Of a DNA stretch of 64,000 nt, positions 27,207 to 34,903 are shown in pieces. A model generated the notes under the pieces. That model did no database searches. It saw only the letters and a list, made by a program, of their open reading frames with translations, and was not told the DNA's origin. The position numbers were made by a program, and so were the translations under genes. This DNA is from JAGVIE01 sp964520905 (GTDB lineage Bacteria; Bacteroidota; Ignavibacteria; UBA10030; SZUA-254): positions 1-64,000 of the forward strand of contig CAZFQL010000018.1 in the NCBI GenBank assembly GCA_964520905.1, written 5' to 3'. Within the stretch, counting starts at the first letter, position 1. Every line of letters starts with the position of its first letter.

Positions 27207-27602
27207 ATGTTCATAACATTGCTGATAGTAAACTTCCTCGTCGCATTTCTCGTTTGCTTTATCATTGCTACTATCTTCCGAAATCCTATTTCAAAAATTC
27301 TTCAACGATTGATATCGGAGGAAATATATAACGCGTGGAGTAAATATATAATGTTTGCTATTTATGTTGTCGGTATTTCCGGCGGCGTCAGAATATGGGA
27401 TTTGGAGAAGTATATCACACCCCAGACCGAAAGCGGAAAAGTTCTTCTTCTTACTCAAGAGCGATGGATTCTCGAATTGTACCGGACTATTATCGGAACA
27501 CTTCAGAGCGTTGCATGGATGCTTCTACTCTTTTTCATTTTCGCTTTGATCGCCTATGTAATAGTTAAGGGCCTTGAATTAAGAAAACAGAGCAAGGCTT
27601 AA
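27207..27602 (+). CDS. Small three-helix membrane protein, unknown function
   Basis: 131 aa with three hydrophobic helices (residues 1-23, about 47-66 and 101-122) and a charged loop (67-95) containing WDLEKYITPQT. It ends in ELRKQSKA. AGGAG precedes the ATG. It is a lone plus-strand gene closed by a bidirectional terminator. No family recognised. Confidence 0.7.
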   Translation: MFITLLIVNFLVAFLVCFIIATIFRNPISKILQRLISEEIYNAWSKYIMFAIYVVGISGGVRIWDLEKYITPQTESGKVLLLTQERWILELYRTIIGTLQSVAWMLLLFFIFALIAYVIVKGLELRKQSKA

Positions 27603-27607
27603 ATTAA

Positions 27608-27632
27608 AAAAGCCGATCATTGATCGGCTTTT
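27608..27632. terminator. Bidirectional terminator between convergent genes
   Basis: AAAAGCCGATC and GATCGGCTTTT form a perfect 11-bp stem with a 3-nt loop (ATT). A-runs and T-runs flank both sides, so it can end both the plus-strand small membrane gene and the minus-strand cobalamin unit. Confidence 0.9.
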
Positions 27633-27649
27633 CTATATAATCTATTCCA

Positions 27650-28168
27650 TTAGATAACTTGTTTTTGCGGTCTTAATGATGGAACCACCTTTTTAGCTAA
27701 TTCATAAGCGCCAAACATCGCGCCAACGAAAATAGCATCACCGACAAGTGTATTTCTGAAGAAAGGTATTGCCGCGACATAACATTGGATCAGCCCCGAA
27801 GTATTATGTGGGTACAGCGATAGCGAAGACACCCAAACACCGAAGTTAGTCACAACAAAAAATAAAACAGAGCCGCTTACTGTCGCCATTATTGTTTTCC
27901 CGATGGTATGATTATTCCTTAACCATAAACCTATAAACCCTATCGCAATGAAGCTTGAATACACCCATATCATCTCTGAATGAATGCCTATAAAGAAATC
28001 GCTTATAAACATCGCCGCCAGCGGGACAATGAATGTATGTTTTTTGTCCAGATATACACCGCCGAATAATGCAAGTGCTGTAATCGGGGCTACATTCGGC
28101 GGATGCGGAAGCAACCGGGCAAATACCGCTAACAAAATTAAAGTGAATGTAAACAAATATTTAGCCAT
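27650..28168 (-). CDS. DUF6580-like membrane protein, putative cobalamin-uptake component
   Basis: 172 aa from the ATG at 28168, which has GGAAGG upstream; a longer in-frame start at 28240 would overlap the receptor gene. Five to six hydrophobic helices and the N-terminal ARLLPHPPNVAPITALALFGG motif match the ECF-substrate-component-like DUF6580 family. It is 58 bp downstream of the BtuB-like gene and under the same riboswitch, so a role in B12 import across the inner membrane is likely (inference). Confidence 0.75.
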   Translation of the reverse strand: MAKYLFTFTLILLAVFARLLPHPPNVAPITALALFGGVYLDKKHTFIVPLAAMFISDFFIGIHSEMIWVYSSFIAIGFIGLWLRNNHTIGKTIMATVSGSVLFFVVTNFGVWVSSLSLYPHNTSGLIQCYVAAIPFFRNTLVGDAIFVGAMFGAYELAKKVVPSLRPQKQVI

Positions 28169-28226
28169 AATTTTCCTTCCTTCTTGAATTTGAATTGATG
28201 TATTATACTTATTTATTCTTTCCTTT

Positions 28227-30164
28227 TCAACTATTCCCATATTCTATTCCAATGGTTATACGGTAATTGCGCCCTGGAATCGGGTAATCTTTGATGACTT
28301 GATAATCTTTATTAAAAATATTATTCGCTTCTCCCTTCAGCAAGAATGTCATTCTTCCGAATACCGGCCGTAATACGATATTAGCATTAACAAGATTATA
28401 TGACGGTAATGATGCCTCATTATCCATTCGTGTGAACCTTTTTCCAATCGAAGAGAAATTTAGATTAAACGTAAGCGCACTGTACGATACGGATACCAGG
28501 AGATTGAATACTTCTTTAGGAACTGAAATCAATTGCTTATTGTAAGTTGAATCGGTTGCATAATCACGGTTTTTCTTCTTTGCATCAGTGAATGAGTAAT
28601 TAATTCCAAATGCAAGCATATCGTCGAGAAATTGTCCGTCATATCTGAGTTCGATTCCGTTAGATATAGCTTTACCGATGTTTTCAGGAATGTATGTTGT
28701 TTGATTTAATATAATACGATCGGTTGTGTTTAAATGGAAATAGGTTAACTCAGCTCGATGGTTACCACATAATGATGCTTGTGACAGAAACCCGGCATCA
28801 AAACTCGTGGAATGCTCCGGTTTTAAATCCGGATTACTGAAGCCACGATAATATAAATCGTTGAATGAAGGCATCCGATAATTTTGACCGAAGCTCGATC
28901 GAAAGCGAAGATCACCGGTTTCAGTAATACGTACGTTCAATCCAGCTTTAGGAGTAACCGCAAATCCGATATCTGAAAAACGATCATAACGGATTGTTTG
29001 ATAAAACGATATTTTATTGAATATCGTTCGATTGAATGAGAAATTCGACTCACTCGACAGATATAGTGAACTCTGTGCTCTTCTGATTTTATTGTCGAAG
29101 TCGTTGCTCCACAATCTACCGTTACTCAATTCCCCTCCAATAATAAACCGCTGGGTATTACTCATTTTTATTGTCACCTGCGGATTTAGGTTTAAGAATA
29201 TATTTTTGTAGTGCGAATTTATCGGATAATCCGGATTTGTGTCGCTATACTTCATCATCTCATAATGCATCCCCGACAAAACGGAAATCTGTATATCTTC
29301 GAAATGCTTGTCTAAATAATTGACGGATATATTTACATCTTCATCGCCTTGACGTGCGGAGGAATTCAGAAACGCCGTTGATCCCGGTACGCCGAAGTTG
29401 GCTTTCAAATATTTAACTGAAAGATTAATCGAGGATTGCTCATCGGGTATAAGATTAGCATGAGTATAAAATTGCCGCGATAAGATGTCGGAATTCTGCC
29501 TCCTCATTATCGTGTCGGTATTTGAATCTCGCCTAAAATGGTACTCATAATCGTCCTTACTTTTTTCGTATGCATATCCTGCAATCATACCGAATAAATT
29601 TGTTTTTCCACCTCCTTCTATCAAATATTTTTGATAACCGAAAGACCCCGCTGTGGCTTCGGTGCGCGACTGGATCGTTTTGCTTGCCTGGCGTGTGATG
29701 ATATTCATTACGCCACCGAGCGCATCCGCTCCGTATAGCGCCGAGTTTCCTCCGTGCACTATCTCGATTTGCTGAACGTCGTTTAGTGGCAATAGATTAA
29801 GGTAAGCGAGTCCGTTTTGCAATGAATTGAAACGATTACCGTTTACAAGAACAAGAAGATGTTGTGAAGAACTTCCACGTATTGAGGCAGTTTTAAGAAG
29901 TGCATTGCCGCCATTATCGTTCAGAAAGATACTTCCTGAATATTTTAATACATCTGCGACAGTGCTACCATTCATATTGGAGATTGTTTGGCAGTCAAGA
30001 ATATCTACCTGTGATGGAGCGTCATTGGGAGAAATCGTGCTTCGAGTAGCAGTAACAATAACTTCACGTTGGGGATATATCGTATTGGAATCCGGCAGTG
30101 ATTCCTGACTGTAGGATAAATTAATTGAAAAAATAATACATGTGAGTAAAGAAAAACGTTTCAT
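28227..30164 (-). CDS. BtuB-like TonB-dependent outer-membrane receptor (cobalamin)
   Basis: 645 aa from the ATG at 30164, chosen because it opens a signal peptide (MKRFSLLTCIIFSINLSYSQ). A TonB-box-like REVIVTATRS, the plug domain (VADVLKYSGSIFL, LVNGNRFNSLQNG, IEIVHGGNSALYGADALGGVMNI) and about 22 barrel strands ending IGIEYGNS follow. A cobalamin riboswitch with attenuator directly precedes it, supporting vitamin B12 or cobinamide as ligand. Energy would come from TonB-ExbBD, not in the window. Confidence 0.9.
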   Translation of the reverse strand: MKRFSLLTCIIFSINLSYSQESLPDSNTIYPQREVIVTATRSTISPNDAPSQVDILDCQTISNMNGSTVADVLKYSGSIFLNDNGGNALLKTASIRGSSSQHLLVLVNGNRFNSLQNGLAYLNLLPLNDVQQIEIVHGGNSALYGADALGGVMNIITRQASKTIQSRTEATAGSFGYQKYLIEGGGKTNLFGMIAGYAYEKSKDDYEYHFRRDSNTDTIMRRQNSDILSRQFYTHANLIPDEQSSINLSVKYLKANFGVPGSTAFLNSSARQGDEDVNISVNYLDKHFEDIQISVLSGMHYEMMKYSDTNPDYPINSHYKNIFLNLNPQVTIKMSNTQRFIIGGELSNGRLWSNDFDNKIRRAQSSLYLSSESNFSFNRTIFNKISFYQTIRYDRFSDIGFAVTPKAGLNVRITETGDLRFRSSFGQNYRMPSFNDLYYRGFSNPDLKPEHSTSFDAGFLSQASLCGNHRAELTYFHLNTTDRIILNQTTYIPENIGKAISNGIELRYDGQFLDDMLAFGINYSFTDAKKKNRDYATDSTYNKQLISVPKEVFNLLVSVSYSALTFNLNFSSIGKRFTRMDNEASLPSYNLVNANIVLRPVFGRMTFLLKGEANNIFNKDYQVIKDYPIPGRNYRITIGIEYGNS

Positions 30165-30200
30165 AAGGTACCCTTTCCTCTGATGAAAATGATTTATGAT

Positions 30201-30238
30201 AATAAAAACCCCAACCTTCATTTCTGAAAGTTGGGGTT
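30201..30238 (-). terminator. Attenuator terminator of the cobalamin leader
   Basis: AACCCCAACTTTC (30226-30238) and GAAGGTTGGGGTT (30207-30219) form a 13-bp stem with a 6-nt loop, followed by TTTTTATT. It lies between the aptamer and the receptor start, so it is a conditional terminator. Confidence 0.85.
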
Positions 30239-30253
30239 GATAACGAAAATCAT

Positions 30254-30275
30254 CCACAACCTTCCCTCGAAGGTT
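30254..30275 (-). promoter_or_regulatory. Antiterminator / anti-antiterminator switch strands
   Basis: GAAGGTTGTGG (30254-30264) copies the terminator's 3' arm and can pair with its 5' arm, preventing termination. The adjacent AACCTTC (30269-30275) pairs perfectly with GAAGGTT (30258-30264) over a 4-nt loop and would free the terminator. Confidence 0.65.
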
Positions 30276-30287
30276 TACTGAGGTCAA

Positions 30288-30502
30288 GATGCCGGTCGGT
30301 CTCCTGGCTTTCCCGATCTCCTGCCGGTCTTCCCATCCCGCCTTTTGGCGGAACAGTGACGCTTTTTGACTGGAGATACTATCTCATCATCCGATGAAAT
30401 CGGGATTACAGTTGCGGGGCAGCCTCCGAATTTCCCAATAAAATGGAATCACGGAATTCCCTGTCTCGGTTCTTAATGTAGAAGAACCGCGACACCGACA
30501 TC
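30288..30502 (-). promoter_or_regulatory. Cobalamin riboswitch aptamer
   Basis: P1 is formed by GATGTCGGT (30494-30502) and ACCGGCATC (30288-30296). Conserved core elements are readable on the minus strand: GGAGGCTGCCCCGCAACTGT, the CACTG box and the B12 box AGCCAGGAGACC. The 215-nt length is normal. It controls the BtuB-like receptor and the DUF6580-like gene by attenuation, presumably switching them off when cobalamin is plentiful. Confidence 0.95.
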
Positions 30503-30532
30503 AATTATTTAAAAGAACAAGAACTTGAAAGA

Positions 30533-30561
30533 AATATAAAGATTATTATCCATGAAGTCAA
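30533..30561 (-). promoter_or_regulatory. Promoter of the cobalamin unit, TTGACT-N17-TATATT
   Basis: Minus-strand TTGACT (30556-30561) and TATATT (30533-30538) are 17 bp apart, about 25 nt upstream of the riboswitch. The -35 box overlaps the last codons of the PGA hydrolase gene. Confidence 0.65.
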
Positions 30562-31244
30562 GAATAGCTTTCTTCACTGATCGACACCATGGACACATTA
30601 TTATGCAACCAATATTTCATTGATTGTACAAACTGCCTTAACATCACCTGATTAGGCTGAATGGTTTTCGGAAAATCAACATAAAGTGACTTCCTGAAAC
30701 CGGCACTAAGTTCTAGCTGTACTCCCTTTTGTTGCGCTCGATTTATAATATTCCTTTCATCTACACCTTTTCTATTCTTCTGTGCCAGTCGTACAGGATA
30801 ACCCTTCTTATCTAAATACTGCAAAAGACTGTTACTAAGATAAACATTCCCTCCGCCTATTTCAATAAAACTTTCTTCACCATCGCATCCATGAAACGCA
30901 ATCGCAAATACTGCATCCTCAGCCATCTTTCGACACAAAGGTTCATCATAATAAATACTCGAAACATGCAACATACGATAACAATTTATTTTTCTCATAC
31001 CATTAAAAATGAAATAATCATATTTGTCTTGGGCTATTGCGAGGACTAGTTTTCCTGTACATGGCTCGATGCATCCGCCATGCGGTGCAAATAGTTTTAC
31101 ATGGGAATTACGACTTTTATCGATTTGAAAAGTGTAGTTTCCATGAGATGGAACCTGTTCCAGCAGATCAATCATGCTTCGAAATGTGTTCATAACCTTT
31201 TCACAAGGATGGTCTTGAATTTCAAAACGTCGCCCTTGCACCAA
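30558..31244 (-). CDS. PghP-type poly-gamma-glutamate hydrolase
   Basis: 228 aa if started at the TTG at 31244; an ATG at 31193 (MNTFRSMIDLLEQ) also fits. The zinc-peptidase motifs of the phage-like PghP family (DUF867) are present: KLFAPHGGCIEP (His55, Glu60), LHVSSIYYDEP (His93) and AIAFHGCDGEESFIEIGGG (His118). These enzymes are endo-acting gamma-glutamyl hydrolases. The gene overlaps the barrel gene by 23 bp and ends the PGA cluster. No signal peptide is seen, so where it acts is unclear. Confidence 0.85.
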   Translation of the reverse strand: MVQGRRFEIQDHPCEKVMNTFRSMIDLLEQVPSHGNYTFQIDKSRNSHVKLFAPHGGCIEPCTGKLVLAIAQDKYDYFIFNGMRKINCYRMLHVSSIYYDEPLCRKMAEDAVFAIAFHGCDGEESFIEIGGGNVYLSNSLLQYLDKKGYPVRLAQKNRKGVDERNIINRAQQKGVQLELSAGFRKSLYVDFPKTIQPNQVMLRQFVQSMKYWLHNNVSMVSISEESYS

Positions 31245-32358
31245 CTCCCACTTGATGTGTCTGGTAACTGCCAGCGTCGCTCGTCTCTGCTAAATTAGTT
31301 TTGTTCTGCTCCCAGAAATATTGAAGGAAAATATCGAAATTCGTGAAAAATTGAAATGTGAGTTCAGTGTTAATTCTATAGAAATTATCTTTCCTGCCAT
31401 AGTGATATTTATCCCCATACGATATTTTAGCTCCATTTGCATCAATAGTATCAACAGGTATTTTACCCGACAGATAATTTTGATTTTCATAAACAAGATT
31501 ATTCTTCCATCTAAGTGGAATTCCTATGAGTGGCTTCATGGAAATATTCAATCCAAAACTGAATTTATTAGATCGGTAAGAGATATCTGCAATTGTACTG
31601 TCGGGATTTACTCTACCGCTCGCCCACGAGATAGCATAACCATAGGCGCCACTAAACTTTATCACTTTGTTGACTTGTATGTCCGCATCGAACTTTAAAT
31701 TATGTGTGCTGTTATTTCGCTCATTAAACTCTCGGTTATACGAAGTATATTCGTACTCATATCCAATTTCTCCAGAAATCCGTTTGTTAAAATTTCTCCC
31801 GATGTCTATAGAGTACGATTTCTTACTCAAATAGGCTTCAACATACCGTGAAAATAAATGGTAAGGATTTCTTTCCGGTTTTTGGTGATACCAATAATTA
31901 CGAAGATAATACCTTGGAAGACTGCTGAATCCAAGAGTTAAGTAGTTTTTCTTCATCAACACCTGTTTCACTTCCAATTGTGCTGAAGTATAATTTCTTA
32001 TATGATTAGCATTGTTGAAAGATTGATTCAATCGCAGATTAATAGTTGTTGGAGCATTATCGATGATTCGGAATGTCGTTACTAATCTTAGTCTAGCTGT
32101 TGTAATATTGTCACTTGTTCGATTAATCGAGAATTTTTTTAAATTACTACTTGCATACTTGACGGAATCAAACTTGGCTATATCACGGTCAGAATAATCC
32201 AATATATTATCATTGTAACTATTGGAAAGCTCGATTCGCCCGTGAATTGTAAAGGAATTACTTTTTTTCGAGTTTTTTACTTGTCCAGCCATTGAAGTTC
32301 CAACCAAAATGACCGTAATCGCAGATGCGATTAAACGATGATTAGCCTTCATTGTCAA
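31222..32358 (-). CDS. Outer-membrane beta-barrel protein of the PGA locus
   Basis: 378 aa with a signal peptide (NHRLIASAITVILVGTSMAGQ). The mature chain is rich in alternating Tyr/Arg/Asn strands (TINLRLNQSF, LTLGFSSLPRYYLR, ISGEIGYEYEYTSYN, VIKFSGAYGYAISW), giving 14-16 likely beta strands and a C-terminal aromatic residue (VGVGARATF). That is an outer-membrane barrel signature. It overlaps the preceding gene by 17 bp and the hydrolase gene by 23 bp, so it is translated within the PGA operon. No database family is recognised; it may be the exit channel or surface anchor for PGA (inference). Confidence 0.75.
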   Translation of the reverse strand: MTMKANHRLIASAITVILVGTSMAGQVKNSKKSNSFTIHGRIELSNSYNDNILDYSDRDIAKFDSVKYASSNLKKFSINRTSDNITTARLRLVTTFRIIDNAPTTINLRLNQSFNNANHIRNYTSAQLEVKQVLMKKNYLTLGFSSLPRYYLRNYWYHQKPERNPYHLFSRYVEAYLSKKSYSIDIGRNFNKRISGEIGYEYEYTSYNREFNERNNSTHNLKFDADIQVNKVIKFSGAYGYAISWASGRVNPDSTIADISYRSNKFSFGLNISMKPLIGIPLRWKNNLVYENQNYLSGKIPVDTIDANGAKISYGDKYHYGRKDNFYRINTELTFQFFTNFDIFLQYFWEQNKTNLAETSDAGSYQTHQVGVGARATF

Positions 32359-33259
32359 TATCTTTCTTCGGTATTGAAAATTTTAATGCAATTGAATGAG
32401 CAGATGTTTCTTCCAAAATAAACTTGTAGGTATGCTCACCCCCAGGAATATCGAGATATATTTTATCAACTTTTCCGGGAACAACATCTTTCAATTCTTG
32501 ATAAATGATTCCAAGTGATTTTGTCGTGGAAAGCGATTTTTTCAATACCATTTTCTCACCTTCCTTAATAGATAGTGCATAGGTATGCTCGCCTTTCATC
32601 GCAGCGTCATAACTAAGTCGTGCTGTGATCAGCAAACGCGTCGGACCAACAACCCGTAATTGGACATTTCTATCTTTTGAGCTGACATAATAAGTTATTA
32701 ACTTCTCCTTTACCACCGCTGTAACAACGCGATCATAGCTAAGGGGTTCTAATGTGATACCTCTCTTCCTACTTCCTTTCTTATCAGAAGCGACATAAAA
32801 TTTTAACACTGCCTCATCAAGATTTGTATTCTCGAGAAAGCACTCATAGGTATGTGTTCCTTCAGGAACTTCCAGTGTAAATTTTCTGCTTTTCCCAGGT
32901 ACAAGATTTATATTTTTATAGGTTGCTTCCGATTTCTCTGTCGAAGTAGAATAAAGCTTTACTACATCACCACCTTCGGTTATTTTAACAGAATATTTTT
33001 CGGTCGCTGAATGCTTTTGCGGAAGACTAAGTCTTGTCAATACTTCCAACTTTGCAGGTCCATCGACGTTAATCTTTAGTGTATTTGTTTTAGTTAATAG
33101 ATAATAACTCTTCTCATTCCCATTTACCACAACATTAACAACCGTTCCTTTTACTGGTAAGATTGGGACATATTTACTTGCTAATACTGTACTTGACGAG
33201 ACAAATAATAAAGAAATTAATATTAACAGTAAGCTAATATATCTTGGTTGTAAAATCAT
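32342..33259 (-). CDS. Secreted protein with two tandem homologous domains, PGA locus
   Basis: 305 aa with a signal peptide (about 1-28). It consists of two copies of a roughly 125-residue beta-rich domain. Copy A (about 38-160) has VVNVVVNGNEKSYYLLTKTN, VDGPAKLEVLTRLSLP and VPEGTHTYECFLENT; copy B (about 178-300) has VVTAVVKEKLITYYVSSKDR, VVGPTRLLITARLSYD and IPGGEHTYKFILEET. No enzyme motif is seen, and the fold looks like a carbohydrate- or polymer-binding sandwich. It lies between pgsW and the barrel gene. A periplasmic PGA-binding role is inference. Confidence 0.75.
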   Translation of the reverse strand: MILQPRYISLLLILISLLFVSSSTVLASKYVPILPVKGTVVNVVVNGNEKSYYLLTKTNTLKINVDGPAKLEVLTRLSLPQKHSATEKYSVKITEGGDVVKLYSTSTEKSEATYKNINLVPGKSRKFTLEVPEGTHTYECFLENTNLDEAVLKFYVASDKKGSRKRGITLEPLSYDRVVTAVVKEKLITYYVSSKDRNVQLRVVGPTRLLITARLSYDAAMKGEHTYALSIKEGEKMVLKKSLSTTKSLGIIYQELKDVVPGKVDKIYLDIPGGEHTYKFILEETSAHSIALKFSIPKKDIDNEG

Positions 33260-33293
33260 ATAGTTAATCTCTCGAGATTCTTGATAAATTATT

Positions 33294-34415
33294 TTATTTG
33301 AACTTCATGCAAGGAACGTTTTTTTTAATAATGTAATGCTTCACGTCGATTCGAATCATAATGAACACAACGAATGCTAATATTATGGTAAGCATAAGCG
33401 TGCTGGAAATCGAATACTTATCTTTAAAGAATAGTGAACCTTCACCTAATTTAGGAGCTTCATCAATTACTTCAGTCGGTAGATTGTATTTAAGAGCGAT
33501 TTTTTCGACTTCTAATAAGTTAATAACTGGCATACCTTGCTCTGCCATTTGATTTATCACCGCTCTGACTGGAAAGTTTTTAACAGCCAAATGCTGTGTA
33601 AGCCCGGGTGGAACTAACCGTGCATTTTGAGAACCGCCAACCGAAGCAACACCGCCACCAATGTTAATATAACATGAAATGGGTTTCCCTTTAGTCTCTT
33701 GTTTATAAATATCCATTCTCTTTTTAATATTATCCTCCAGGGAAGATTCATTTACTAACTGCACTTTATTTCGTTTTATCGATTCTTTAATGAGGTCTCT
33801 CCCTTCAGGTGACAGGCCTCGTCCGATATCACCTCCACCACCAATAGATGCAGCAATAGATTTGAATGGTAATATCCCTTTTTGTTTTAATAACTCCTCC
33901 ATGTCAATCCAAGTCATACTTGGAATTGTGGCACCCCAATCTGATGCACCGACAGAGGAAATAATGATGGGATTTAGCTCCATTACTTTACATGCAGCTA
34001 AGAATGAAATATTCCAGCCGGGGAACGAACCTGTCATTCCGACGGCAATAGTACTATGTTTTTTCACCTTAGCTTTTATTAACATATCTACAAAAGCAGC
34101 CGCATAGTTCGGATTAGTTGATAATATCTTTGATGTTACAATACCGCGATCAGACGTTATGAGTGTATTCTCTTGTCCAATTATTCCAGTACTATATGGA
34201 TCGTTTTGTTTATCGAGTTTAATTCCAAGATTTTCAGAATAATTTTTAATTGCATGTCCTGCAACTAATGAAAGCTGTGCAGCTTCGAGTTTTTTTCCGA
34301 AGTACGGTTGTCTTTCCGGCTCCGCAGTTTGTTCTGCAAGAACAAAAATAAATATCGAAAAGATTGTTAACCCAATTAATGTCAGATTAGATGGTTTGCC
34401 ATCGATCCATTTCAT
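33294..34415 (-). CDS. pgsW: Poly-gamma-glutamate system protein (PgsW type)
   Basis: 373 aa from the ATG at 34415, which overlaps the pgsC stop as ATGA and has AGGAG upstream; an in-frame extension to 34631 would lie inside pgsC. One membrane helix at the N-terminus (10-28) and one near the C-terminus (about 343-362) flank a large extracytoplasmic domain with glycine-rich motifs (VGMTGSFPGWNISFLAACK, SVGASDWGATIPSMTW, SIGGGGDIGRGLS, INIGGGVASVGGSQNA). This matches the family found next to pgsB/pgsC in genomes lacking PgsA. Confidence 0.85.
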   Translation of the reverse strand: MKWIDGKPSNLTLIGLTIFSIFIFVLAEQTAEPERQPYFGKKLEAAQLSLVAGHAIKNYSENLGIKLDKQNDPYSTGIIGQENTLITSDRGIVTSKILSTNPNYAAAFVDMLIKAKVKKHSTIAVGMTGSFPGWNISFLAACKVMELNPIIISSVGASDWGATIPSMTWIDMEELLKQKGILPFKSIAASIGGGGDIGRGLSPEGRDLIKESIKRNKVQLVNESSLEDNIKKRMDIYKQETKGKPISCYINIGGGVASVGGSQNARLVPPGLTQHLAVKNFPVRAVINQMAEQGMPVINLLEVEKIALKYNLPTEVIDEAPKLGEGSLFFKDKYSISSTLMLTIILAFVVFIMIRIDVKHYIIKKNVPCMKFK

Positions 34416-34903
34416 ATAATCCACTCCTCTCTCAGGAATACTTCTCCGCCTGTGATTATCATAAGGATTAAACGTATTATTATGGCAGCAATTACCATAG
34501 TACTGATAGTTTTGATCACACCTTGCCGTTCCATCCAGTTCGCAATCAGCCCCGGTATAATCAAACCGATCGTCTGTAACTCTAACGTCAGGTAATTTGT
34601 TTGAATAACTAAAATCTCGCGCGATAACCATCCGAATAAAAATCCTACGAGAATAACTAAAACGGTTCGCCTTCTCCCATAGATAAAAATATAATTTGAG
34701 AGATATTTGATTGTTAGAAAGGTCAAAAGACTGACTATGATCGTTCCAACAATCCGAAGAGGATGGTGAAGCATGAGAGCAACATATCCGGGTACTACCA
34801 TGCCCCCGGCAGCAAGCCCTAACGTTTCTGTGAATATTAAACTTAATACCAAACCAATGCCGACTGATTGGATGATGAAATCTCTTGCAGCTTCAGTATA
34901 CAA
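34412..34903 (-). CDS. pgsC: Poly-gamma-glutamate biosynthesis protein PgsC
   Basis: 163 aa from a TTG at 34903, with AAAGGA 7 nt upstream and 11 bp overlap with pgsB; longer ATG starts at 34948 and 34972 also exist. The sequence matches PgsC/CapC well: VGIGLVLSLIFTETLGLAAG, VVPGYVALML, YGRRRTVLVILVG and LIIPGLIANWMERQG. Five membrane helices are likely. PgsC forms the synthase core with PgsB in the inner membrane and is needed for polymerisation and export. It is translationally coupled to both neighbours. Confidence 0.93.
   Translation of the reverse strand: MYTEAARDFIIQSVGIGLVLSLIFTETLGLAAGGMVVPGYVALMLHHPLRIVGTIIVSLLTFLTIKYLSNYIFIYGRRRTVLVILVGFLFGWLSREILVIQTNYLTLELQTIGLIIPGLIANWMERQGVIKTISTMVIAAIIIRLILMIITGGEVFLREEWII

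Noticed and set aside
34412..34631. Longer in-frame start for pgsW inside pgsC
   Set aside because: The ATG at 34415 overlaps the pgsC stop, has AGGAG and opens a membrane helix; the extension is out-of-frame pgsC sequence.
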